The notes under the pieces were generated by a model. That model saw only the letters and a program-made list of their open reading frames with translations, did not search any database and had not been told where the DNA came from. This document shows, piece after piece, positions 21,731-30,329 of a DNA stretch of 64,000 nucleotides. Position numbers and translations under genes: made by a program. The DNA is taken from assembly GCF_026262505.1 (NCBI RefSeq), contig NC_067205.1, positions 11,594,001 through 11,658,000 of the forward strand, read 5' to 3'. Numbering within the stretch: the stretch's first letter is position 1; each line of letters begins with the position of its first letter. The DNA is from Trichomonas vaginalis G3. Its lineage: Eukaryota; Parabasalia; Trichomonadida; Trichomonadidae.

Positions 21731-22042
21731 TTCACATTAATCTTAATAAAAATTCATTTTTATTCCAATACAAGTATTGTATTTACTGAAATTTTCCATC
21801 ATTTAGAAAATTGAGAACTCACAAATTTTTGCAAATCAAATCTTGCATTATTCTGATACTTCTATTAACAACGAGCTATTTTTGATTTTACAAAAATCAG
21901 ATTTATTTTCAATCATCTTACCCTTTTTAAGAGTTCTTCAACCATTTTCCCTAGCGTATGACACAGATTGACGAACTAGGGAAACTTCAATTTTGAAGAC
22001 CTTTGTAATTCATTTTATATGATGAGCTTGATCTAAACCAAA
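21731..22042. other. spacer of about 310 bp
   Basis: No gene seen. Probably holds the promoter of the F5/8C-like gene at 22043; no clear initiator is recognisable. Confidence 0.35.
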
Positions 22043-22651
22043 ATGTTTCCATATAAACTTGACTACAACTCTTCCTCATATCTTGGCCTCATATACTACA
22101 TCAGAAACACAACAAATCATGCAAATTCAGTAACTCCAACAGTTAGTTCAATTCATCCAGTTTACAGATATCTAGGTGATGATCAACATTACAAAGTCAT
22201 TAATGGAATCTCAGAAACTTTTCAATACGTAAATGATTCACATAGATGGGTTTCAAACGGAACTAACTACCAATGGTACCAACTTGATTTTAAAAAATTT
22301 AAAATAGCTCTCACAGGATATTATCTAGTTACTTATCGAGGACATCAAAAATATTTCCAGATCATGGGATCAAATGATGGAATAAACTTTGATCTTATTG
22401 AAAACACAACAGTAAATACAATTCCCGAGAACAATCTTACTTACGTTAATATTTCTAATTCCAACTGGTATAGCACATTTAGAGTAATGAATGTTGGTGT
22501 GAGATTTGAGGGCGGAAATAATATAGCTTTTGATCTTTATCGTATTGAATTGTTTGGATATGTAACCAAAGAGTATATTTGTAGCGTTGTTAATAGTAGA
22601 ACACTTTGCAATTTCTTTATTGGATATATCACTCCATTTATTTTGCAATAA
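22043..22651 (+). CDS. F5/8-type-C-like domain protein, dispersed copy
   Basis: 202 residues, strongly similar to the tandem pair at 3446-4723: MFPYKLDYNSSSYLGL start, NYQWYQLDF, TGYYLVTYRG, MGSNDGINFDLIENT and AFDLYRIELFGYV. It lies about 17 kb away in opposite orientation, so copies have moved beyond tandem duplication. Single discoidin-like domain without a signal peptide; role unknown. Confidence 0.82.
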   Translation: MFPYKLDYNSSSYLGLIYYIRNTTNHANSVTPTVSSIHPVYRYLGDDQHYKVINGISETFQYVNDSHRWVSNGTNYQWYQLDFKKFKIALTGYYLVTYRGHQKYFQIMGSNDGINFDLIENTTVNTIPENNLTYVNISNSNWYSTFRVMNVGVRFEGGNNIAFDLYRIELFGYVTKEYICSVVNSRTLCNFFIGYITPFILQ

Positions 22652-22979
22652 CACTTTAATAAGTAATATAATATGCTTATAAACGATGGACTATATTCAT
22701 AACACAAAAACGATTGAATAAAAGACATAAACAGATAATTTTCGAAGAAATATTTGCTTTATAAGTTCATATCATGTGTAATTGAAATATAGTACTAGTT
22801 CTATAAGTAATCATATATTAAGAAGCTAAACTTTGAATAATATTCTTCATATGAATTTTTAATTGAATTTTTTTTTTCATATTTCATCATTACAAGTTTA
22901 ATTACAAAGCCTAATATTATGTTTTATGAATCCATTTGACTCAATAATTTTATTGAAAATAATTCATAAAATATTTTTT
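22652..22979. other. spacer of about 330 bp
   Basis: AT-rich, between two convergent genes; nothing recognised. Confidence 0.35.
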
Positions 22980-24050
22980 TTAGAATACGAAACACTTGAC
23001 ATCTCTTGTTGAGAGAACATTCAAGCATTGGTTGCAAAATACGCATTTGCTTGCTTTTCCTTACATCAAGTGTTTGGCAACGTGTGGATCGCAAATACTT
23101 GGTCTTCCAACAGAAATAAGTTGGATTCCTTGCTTAAGAGCATCTTCCATATCCTTTAGTTTTCTGAATCCACCAACAACAGCGATAGGAATGTCAGAAA
23201 CTTTTCTTAATTCAAGAGCTTCACCAAGATTGTAGGCTGGTTTGAATCTAATACCATTAATTCCCTTGAATGATGGTGTTCTGCATCCAGCAGCATTTTG
23301 GAAGCCACAAGATACTTCAACCATGTCTAATCCAGGTGTATTAATGACATTTTGAACGAAATCTTTGGCAGTGAGACCGTTTTCACAATGATCAGCACCA
23401 TTGATCTTTGTAGAGATAAAGAAATCTTTTCCACAAGTTGAACGAATTCCTTCAACAATTTCTTTGAAAATTCTTCTTCTGTTTTCTGGACTTCCACCGT
23501 ATTTGTCTGTTCTCTTATTGTAATGTGGTGAAAGGAATTCGGATAACATGAAGCCGTGAGCTGCATGAACACAAACTCCATCAGCTCCGACGTTTTGTAC
23601 ACGTTTTGCTACTCTAATAAAGTCTTCAACAAGTTCTTCGACTTCGGCTGTTGTCATCATCTTTGAATTTGGAATGATTCCGGAAGGTCCTCTTGCTTGT
23701 GAACCAGAAATAGCCGGATCAACAACTTCACCGCCATCAGCGAGTTGGAAGATAATCTTTGAACCTTTCTTGTGTATGAAATCTATTGTTGATCTCCATG
23801 CTTCGGCGTGTTAATCAGTTTCTAAACCAGCTTGCTGAGAACAGTTCTTTCCAGGCTTTTTTAAGTAAACAGCACCAGGAGTAATCAATCCCGTTTCACC
23901 AATAGCCAGTTCTTTGTAGTAAGAAAGTAATTTATTTGATGGAAATCCGTTTGGATCACTATCATTCATAACACATGGGGATCTCATGATTCTGTTCTTG
24001 AGAGAAAGAGGTCCGATCTTAATGGGCTTGAATAATAAGCTTCCGCTCAT
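22980..24050 (-). pseudogene. old yellow enzyme / NADH:flavin oxidoreductase, interrupted by two in-frame TAA
   Basis: From ATG 24050 one frame of 356 codons spans the whole FMN-binding TIM barrel. The N-terminus is FKPIKIGPLSLKNRIMRSP; the active-site block reads ADGVCVHAAHGFMLSEFLSP followed by RTDKYGGSPENRRR; the phosphate-binding end is ISVGRPSICDP; the closing Cys cluster CVFCNQCL...DVKC resembles the Fe-S site of the BaiH/dienoyl-CoA-reductase branch. TAA codons interrupt the frame at 23811-23813 and 23061-23063, with clearly homologous sequence on both sides. Such enzymes reduce activated C=C bonds with NAD(P)H. Either this is a pseudogene or the stops are errors; both are single-base steps from GAA or CAA. 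Confidence 0.85.
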
Positions 24051-24061
24051 AAGAAAAATGA
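24051..24061 (-). promoter_or_regulatory. Inr-like initiator of the oxidoreductase gene
   Basis: Minus-strand TCATTTTTCTT lies directly before ATG 24050, matching the trichomonad initiator and giving a leader of about 9 nt. Confidence 0.6.
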
Positions 24062-24129
24062 AGTCAATAAAAACAAATTCTTTTCAAATATTCAATTTGT
24101 ATTCAAATTGAATCTTTGATTGTTTTGAT

Positions 24130-25713
24130 AAAGGTACATTCACTAGGCGATAACAGTAAAATGGGATGAAAATAGGATAAATAGCATCCCTATATAGTGC
24201 CTAACAATATTTATACGGGCCAAAAAAAATTTGGCTAGAGATTTGGCGAGTTATAAAACTTAGAAAATTGAGAGGGATTTTTATTTTCGAATTTTTTTTG
24301 GAAAGTTAAAATTGTGATTAAAAATCGATTTCCGGGAGAACTAAGCATCTCATCATATATTTAAATGGATAAAATTATTAAATAATAGTTGAATAGTACA
24401 ACTACATGAAATTGTGGCTGAATATACAGAAAAAATGAACATATTTGACATTTTTGAAAAATCATATAGCTAGATGGTGACAGACCCATAAACTATACTT
24501 TAGCCTAGAATGGTATATGATTTCAACAACACATGATTAAAATCGTAAAAATTTTTTAGATTTCAAACAGATATATGGTAATCTAATGGAACAGAGTCAG
24601 CAAATAGCATGTAAAATATGTTACAATTAACTTTTTATTATATCCAATAGTAAATATCGAATGGTATCCAGCTTTATGGTTAAATATTTTCTTATCGAGC
24701 TTCTCTTGAATTGTTGTATTAAGGTTGTAAATTTTTGATGCTAGGAACTTTGGAATCTTCTTTGCTGCTGCATTTTTCTTGAGAGTTCTTGCAATTTCGA
24801 ATAGATCTGCGCATTATATGAAATGGGGGCTTTAAAATATCTTGAAAACAGAATAGGACTGCTTTTCCAAAGGAATGCTTACTTGTAAATCAGAGAGTTT
24901 CAAAATTGAGTACAAGATTATCATCATAACTTTTGATTTTGCTGCGTAAAAGGAAGACAAGGTATTAACAAATCATTTACTGTTGTTCATCAAAAGAAGA
25001 AAACTTTGATAACAACTAATGATGATAAAATCAAGCAATCTTTTAATATTTTAAATTGATAAGACATTCAAAATATTTGAATGGTTTAAAATATTTTCTT
25101 TTAATTTCTCTAATATATTATCATGATTATATAATCAAATTTAAATTTTTATTCAAAAAGGCAATATTTCAAATTTTTAATTTCAAAAATCTTAATTCTG
25201 CAATAAGTGTATTTAATTGCAGCAAATTTAATGATCTTTCGTCATGGTTAGCAATTTGGAACTCATAAATTAATGATTTCTTCAAGTAAAATTCTGCATT
25301 ATTTCAAAAGTCAATAATTCTCTAGTAACTTTTCCCCAAACCCTAACCATTATCTTATATGTGTAATAGAGAATAATTGCAAAAAAAGATGGCCGAATTT
25401 ACTGGGTAGTTCTTGTGATGCGAAATAATTGGAATTTAACACCTAGTTTTAGCAGCATCAATCTCTTTTTGCTCTCATTTAAATGCATTCGCACACTTTA
25501 ATTTTGAAATATAAGAGTTTTGGAAATTATCAAATTTATCTGCTCAAATACTATAGATCTTCATAAGTGTTAATAGAATCACCAGCCTTACATATAGTGT
25601 TTAATATAATGATGCACATCATACTGGGATTTATTCCTTATTCATCTAGTTATTATAAGATTTACAACCCCATGAAAATTTAAAATTTTGTCAAAAATAG
25701 TGAATGTACCTTT
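24130..25713. mobile_element. non-autonomous DNA transposon, 1.6 kb, 8-bp target duplication
   Basis: AAAGGTACATTCACTA at 24130-24145 is repeated exactly in inverted orientation at 25698-25713. The pair is flanked by a perfect 8-bp direct repeat GTTTTGAT (24122-24129 and 25714-25721). An 8-bp duplication suggests hAT or a MULE variant. No transposase frame is recognisable inside. Confidence 0.75.
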
Positions 25714-25721
25714 GTTTTGAT

Positions 25722-26088
25722 TGAGAAGGATGTCATCATCGCAAAGATACTTTGCTTCATCTCAATAATTGGAATCATTTTAAGGCTTCTCTCCAAGTGA
25801 AGTGATCCTCTCAATTTTTGGCATGTTCGTGAACTCTGAGGTACCTAAAAAGCTGGTTTTTACACTTGAAAATGTAATAAACATCATATATGATACATAC
25901 ATTTATTATATATCTGTTTTGTTTTGAATCAAAGTCTTTTTTAGGGAAGTTGAAATTATCTTGCATTTTCCGGAAAAATCGATTTTTAGCAACTTTCGAT
26001 ATTTTAATTCAACGGTCGATAGGCTCTACAAGTGCTATATTCCCATCTCATGATTTTGACATTTCTCGGTCGGAATTGCAATACCAAC
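25722..26088. other. host flank left of the Polinton
   Basis: About 370 bp with no recognised gene. It does not resemble any part of the Polinton, so it is genuine host flank. Confidence 0.45.
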
Positions 26089-26126
26089 AGTAGTAGGATA
26101 TGACGGGTTTAGTGACTTTTTTTGTT
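26089..26126 (+). repeat. left terminal inverted repeat of copy A
   Basis: Begins AGTAGTAGGATATGA and ends in the run GACTTTTTTTGT; it pairs with 47504-47541 with about four mismatches. Confidence 0.8.
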
Positions 26127-26241
26127 ACATCTATATATAGACGATGCATTAAAATATATTTATTTATAAATCATTAAAAAAATTAACATTAATTTTAAAA
26201 TAATTTATTTTTTTATCTTTTATAAAAGAAGCTATATATAG

Positions 26242-26556
26242 ATGATGTCAGATATTCCGCGATTAATTAAACATTGTTTAAATCCTGAATGGGTTAAACT
26301 TCAATTTAAAAATGAAGATTGTGAATTATTAAATGAATATGAAAGCCAAAATAAGCTAATGAGGTATAAATATAATGATAAAGAATATTTAATTTCATGG
26401 AATCAATGGAGTCATAATCAAAGACCTCATAAACGAGAAGAAGAAATTGAAAATAATGAAATGGAAATCATTGATGACATTAAAGAGGATGGGATTCATA
26501 TAAAAATAAGAAGTATGTTTGACCTTAAGAATGATTTATATATAAAAATAAAATAA
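26242..26556 (+). CDS. Polinton terminal protein, short form (unknown)
   Basis: 104 residues. The middle part (LNPEWVKLQFKNEDCELLNE, then a 'KYxYxxxEYLISWNQW' pattern) is clearly related to the gene at the other end of the element (46871-47251). Thus the element carries a related gene just inside each end, facing inward. Function unknown; the position suggests a duplicated end-proximal module. Confidence 0.65.
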   Translation: MMSDIPRLIKHCLNPEWVKLQFKNEDCELLNEYESQNKLMRYKYNDKEYLISWNQWSHNQRPHKREEEIENNEMEIIDDIKEDGIHIKIRSMFDLKNDLYIKIK

Positions 26557-26618
26557 ACTTCTTACGAAAAATTAAAACTTAGTTATGTTTATTATTTTAT
26601 TTTTTTATTTTGTATGAA

Positions 26619-26993
26619 ATGAGCGTCAAAACTAACAACGTTAAAAAATTAGGATTCACAAACGAGGAAATAAAGGATATATTAGAGGAGGTAGGTTATG
26701 AAGTTAATAAATATTATTTAAGAAATTGTCAAAAATTTGCCGAGTTATTAAATGATTTAGATTATGATGGAAAAATGAATAAAGATGATGTTATAAATTT
26801 CTTATATCCCACATCTGAAGAAGAAAAACCTAAAGAACCTGATGTTTTCCCTGAATATTATGAAGAACGGATTAAAGATGATGATGAATACAATGAAATT
26901 GAAAAACTGGAAAAAATAAGAGATGAAATAGATGAAAAAATTAAGGAATTAAGAGAAGTTGAAAAATATAATGAAAATGAAGTAGAGGGTTGA
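26619..26993 (+). CDS. Polinton small acidic protein with coiled-coil end (unknown)
   Basis: About 124 residues from ATG 26619, chosen because the T-rich promoter-like tract ends just before it. Residues 1-65 contain short helices with an EF-hand-like phrase (DLDYDGKMNKDDVINFL); residues 85-120 form a Lys/Glu-rich coiled coil. The stop overlaps the next start (TGAATG), suggesting coupled genes. No family recognised. Confidence 0.6.
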   Translation: MSVKTNNVKKLGFTNEEIKDILEEVGYEVNKYYLRNCQKFAELLNDLDYDGKMNKDDVINFLYPTSEEEKPKEPDVFPEYYEERIKDDDEYNEIEKLEKIRDEIDEKIKELREVEKYNENEVEG

Positions 26994-27728
26994 ATGAATA
27001 TCCCAGCTTCAGAATCAGAAGTACAGAAATCTCATGAAGAAAGATATAAAAATTATGTCTCAGAATCAACACAAAATTTATTAGATGGTGAAATAGACGA
27101 AACACTTTCAGAAGAAGGTACTAAATTTATTCGTAAACATAAGTTACAATTTATTGATAATGAAGAATACCCTTGTATCTTACTTTCACCCCCTCTCGAT
27201 TCTGAGAAATTCAAAAAAGCTCTTAAAAACGTGACATATGCAACTAATACGATTAAGAAAGAAGATCATGATATTTACACAAATTATTATTTAAATAAAT
27301 GCACAGGTGTTGATAAAGTTTTTGATTTATTAGATAAAATATCAAAAGAAACCATTGGAACATATAAAATTTTGTGTGATTGCGGTTTCATTATTGAAGA
27401 TACCAATAATGTTTCATATGAAAGAACAGCACCGAAGGAAGACGAAGTGGAAAGGTCTATACCATTCGTTATTAAGAATATAAAAGATATGAAAACGTAT
27501 AAGCATTATATTTATTCATTTATTTCAGAAAAAATGGAAGCAACCCATAAAACATCTTCTCATCATTTTATAGCTATTCATACATTCCTTTTCAAAGTTG
27601 TGAAATTAAATAAGACAGGAATTAGATTTAATGTATCAGGGTACGCATTCTTGAGTAAATTAAAATGTATTCGTCACGTCGCAGATGATAAAAATTTATG
27701 TGTTCTTAATTCATTTTATGGGCTTTAA
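26994..27728 (+). CDS. Polinton protein upstream of DNA polymerase (unknown)
   Basis: 244 residues, starting at the overlap TGAATG with the previous gene. The end (KCIRHVADDKNLCVLNSFYG) resembles the start of a Cys-containing OTU-like module, seen at the N-terminal side of some Polinton polymerases. The following gene begins after a normal promoter-like tract, so the border seems natural. No catalytic motif is certain. No adenain-type protease was recognised here or elsewhere. Confidence 0.6.
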   Translation: MNIPASESEVQKSHEERYKNYVSESTQNLLDGEIDETLSEEGTKFIRKHKLQFIDNEEYPCILLSPPLDSEKFKKALKNVTYATNTIKKEDHDIYTNYYLNKCTGVDKVFDLLDKISKETIGTYKILCDCGFIIEDTNNVSYERTAPKEDEVERSIPFVIKNIKDMKTYKHYIYSFISEKMEATHKTSSHHFIAIHTFLFKVVKLNKTGIRFNVSGYAFLSKLKCIRHVADDKNLCVLNSFYGL

Positions 27729-27777
27729 AAAATAAACTTTATTTTTATTTATTTTTTAATTTTTTATTCTTACATAA

Positions 27778-29643
27778 ATGAACAAAAACGGAACAGCTAA
27801 AATGAATGATAATCAAATTAGAGCAGAAGGTAAAAGGTTATTTAAACGCTTCTATAACATTCCTGATGGTGTTAATCCTAAAACTCGTAGAAGCTATTTA
27901 AATGAAGCAATAGATGCATATGAAGGGTTTGACATTTCATCAGAAAGTGAGAGATTAGCGAGAATGTTAAACGTTAATATTGATTTCTATTATTGTGATC
28001 CTCAACCAGAAGACGTGGACATAAATAAGGTAGACTTTCCATTAGTGGAATCAATAATGATAGATCCAGAATTTGAAACAGTAAATATTTTATTAACACA
28101 GAGTCCATGTGGAAAACTTCACGCTAACAGAATAACAGACGTTGAAGCACTCACCGGCTATAAAGTTTGTCCATATTGTAAAGAAGAAGTTTATTCTATC
28201 CGTGATGATCCAGAAAGGAAAAACCAAAGAAGATTTTTAAAGCATTGTGAGAAATGTAAAGAAAATAATGGAAGATTAATTCAAGACGTTCAATTGCAAA
28301 AGACCCAGCAACCATATGCACCACATATTACGAAACAGAAGATATATCAGTGGTTATTAGCTCATAATTTGCAGGAATATTATCAACCGACAAGATATTA
28401 TATTACTTTTGACTTTGAAACATTAGAGACTAAAGAAGAATTACAACTTTCTGAGTGTGCAACTTTGAACGCTTACTTAAAACCATTCATGGTATCATCA
28501 ACGGTTAAATTAAATGATAAAACATATACGAGGAATTTTTGCTTAACTTCGAGTGATTCTTTTATTTCTGACTGGATTGAGTTTTTATTTTCAACCTGTT
28601 CATTAGTTGCTAAATCAAATATGAGTCAATACGATGAATTAATGAAGCCGCAAACGGCGGGGACTTTGTCCCATACATTAAATGAAAAACAGAAGGAAGC
28701 ATTTAAAGAACTTCTAGATGAGGAATTCAATAAAGTGAATATCATAGGTTTTAATTCGGGAAAGTTTGATTTAAATTTAATTCTTCGTGATTTAAACACT
28801 GCAAAATGGAAAATAAAATCAATACTGGGTTCATCTTCACAATTTACGCAAGTCATTGTAAAGAAAACAAACGCTCCATATGAATTGAGATTTATTGACA
28901 TCAGAAATTATATAGCGGGTGGAACATTAGATCAATTCACTCAAGATTTCGGAAATAATAAAACACGTGTTAAATCCTTTTTCCCTTATCAATTCATCAC
29001 GTGGGAGAATTACGAAGAAGAATTATATAAAGTGGAACCATTCACGAAAGATTCATTTTATTCAGCATTAACTCAAGAAACTATATCAGATAGTGATTAT
29101 CAAATATATCTCAATGATGCTAAAAACTTTAAGAATAGATTAGAATATTTTATTCATTATTGCAATAAAGATGTTGAAATTATGATTGACCCACTTGATA
29201 AAATTATTGAAGAAACATTTGTTTATAAAATTGATATGCTTCATAATCTTTCTTTATCATCGAATGCTTCAATGATTCGTTACGCTTTAGCATATAAAGA
29301 CTTTAATCCTAATGAAAAATATCCTGAGGAAGAGATAGAATCAAGTTTTGAATTAACGAAAAAGTATTGGAAATATAAAATTGAATCATATAAGAAACAA
29401 GATGAAAAAGCAGAAAGAGATACTAAAAATAATGTTTCAATGGATGATTTTCAATACTATCACGATTTAATCCTTTCATCTAAATGCAAAATGTGTGGTA
29501 AAGCGTTTACATATGCAAATAAACCAACATTGGATAGAATCGATAATGAAAAACCACATACCAAAGAAAATTGTCAGTTAATGTGTTGTTATTGCAATGT
29601 CGTGAAATCAAATAAAGATGAAGATAGAGATGTGAAAACTTAA
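27778..29643 (+). CDS. Polinton family B DNA polymerase, exonuclease half with HNH-like zinc module
   Basis: 621 residues. Residues about 130-165 hold a zinc-ribbon-like CPYC...HCEKC. The three 3'-5' exonuclease motifs follow in order: ITFDFETLET (Exo I), IIGFNSGKFDLNLI (Exo II) and YCNKDVEIM (Exo III). Near the end is an HNH/endonuclease-VII-like block with CKMCG, LDRIDNEKPHTKENCQLMC and CCYCNVVKSNK. The polymerase palm is encoded just downstream (30330-31964), beyond a non-coding insertion. In protein-primed polymerases these parts form one enzyme that replicates the element. The HNH module between exonuclease and palm is unusual and may be a captured homing-type nuclease domain. Confidence 0.88.
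   Translation: MNKNGTAKMNDNQIRAEGKRLFKRFYNIPDGVNPKTRRSYLNEAIDAYEGFDISSESERLARMLNVNIDFYYCDPQPEDVDINKVDFPLVESIMIDPEFETVNILLTQSPCGKLHANRITDVEALTGYKVCPYCKEEVYSIRDDPERKNQRRFLKHCEKCKENNGRLIQDVQLQKTQQPYAPHITKQKIYQWLLAHNLQEYYQPTRYYITFDFETLETKEELQLSECATLNAYLKPFMVSSTVKLNDKTYTRNFCLTSSDSFISDWIEFLFSTCSLVAKSNMSQYDELMKPQTAGTLSHTLNEKQKEAFKELLDEEFNKVNIIGFNSGKFDLNLILRDLNTAKWKIKSILGSSSQFTQVIVKKTNAPYELRFIDIRNYIAGGTLDQFTQDFGNNKTRVKSFFPYQFITWENYEEELYKVEPFTKDSFYSALTQETISDSDYQIYLNDAKNFKNRLEYFIHYCNKDVEIMIDPLDKIIEETFVYKIDMLHNLSLSSNASMIRYALAYKDFNPNEKYPEEEIESSFELTKKYWKYKIESYKKQDEKAERDTKNNVSMDDFQYYHDLILSSKCKMCGKAFTYANKPTLDRIDNEKPHTKENCQLMCCYCNVVKSNKDEDRDVKT
28647..28672 (+). repeat. double-hairpin mini-element in the polymerase gene
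   Basis: GCCG-CAAA-CGGC is followed after one base by GGGAC-TTT-GTCCC. It is GC-rich in an AT-rich gene, and it is read through in frame. Confidence 0.7.
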
Positions 29644-30329
29644 ATTTTATAATCCCTGGGATGCACTTTCTTCGATTTTTTTAAATTTTTGGGATAAATT
29701 TTGACATCTTTTTTTTTTGCTGGCGACCCCCCCGTTTAGGGCATCAAAAAAACATGTTGTTTCGTTTCAAGATCGGGATATGTTGTGAACCCGACTTCTT
29801 TCATTAATGAAGTGATTTCTTATGTTGAATAAAAACAAATTTGATTGAAATTCATACAAAATTTCTTTTTATCATTATTATTTAAGATGCTTTTTTATGT
29901 TGAATTGTTAATTTTTTTATTTCCACCTGGGATATTTTGAATTGGGCTAGCCCAATCCCACCTCTCAATTTTCTCTCAATTGGGCAATGGGGATCCCATA
30001 TAAAATGTATTGTAACAAAATTTTACATGCATAATATAGTACAATTAAACAACATTCTAAAAATATTAAATTCACATCATTTACTTGAAGATTTTATATT
30101 TTCAACAAAAATTAATACAATAATTACATTAAATTGAGGAGATTTATAATATTTATTATAAATTAAAATATTATTACTCATTAATTTGTTGAAATATTGC
30201 ATTTTAGTGGTAAAAATTAAAATTTAAGTTTACATGGAGAAAAAAATTTTTAAATTCCAAAAAAAAATTCAATTGGGATAACGATAGGGACAAAAATTTA
30301 GAATCCCCATATGCTTGGGATAAAATCAC
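29644..30329. other. non-coding insertion between the two halves of the polymerase gene
   Basis: About 690 bp of AT-rich sequence with a TTGGGCTAGCCCAA palindrome near 29941 and scattered GGGAT/ATCCC motifs at both sides. It lacks the T-rich TAAATG signal found before other element genes and lacks trichomonad intron signals, so an inserted short element is the best reading. It shares TTTTGATGCCCTAAACG with the transposon at 11921-13406. Confidence 0.5.

Noticed and set aside
5198-24050. Stop-codon reassignment (TAA/TAG to Gln or Glu, TGA to Trp) explaining in-frame stops
   Set aside because: Long open frames such as 7981-9711, 14363-16000 and 34708-37020 contain no in-frame stop and end in normal stops. 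In a reassigned code such codons would be frequent.
29644-30329. Spliceosomal intron in the polymerase gene
   Set aside because: No trichomonad-type 5' GTATGT or 3' ACTAACACACAG signal at either side, and the length is far above usual trichomonad introns.
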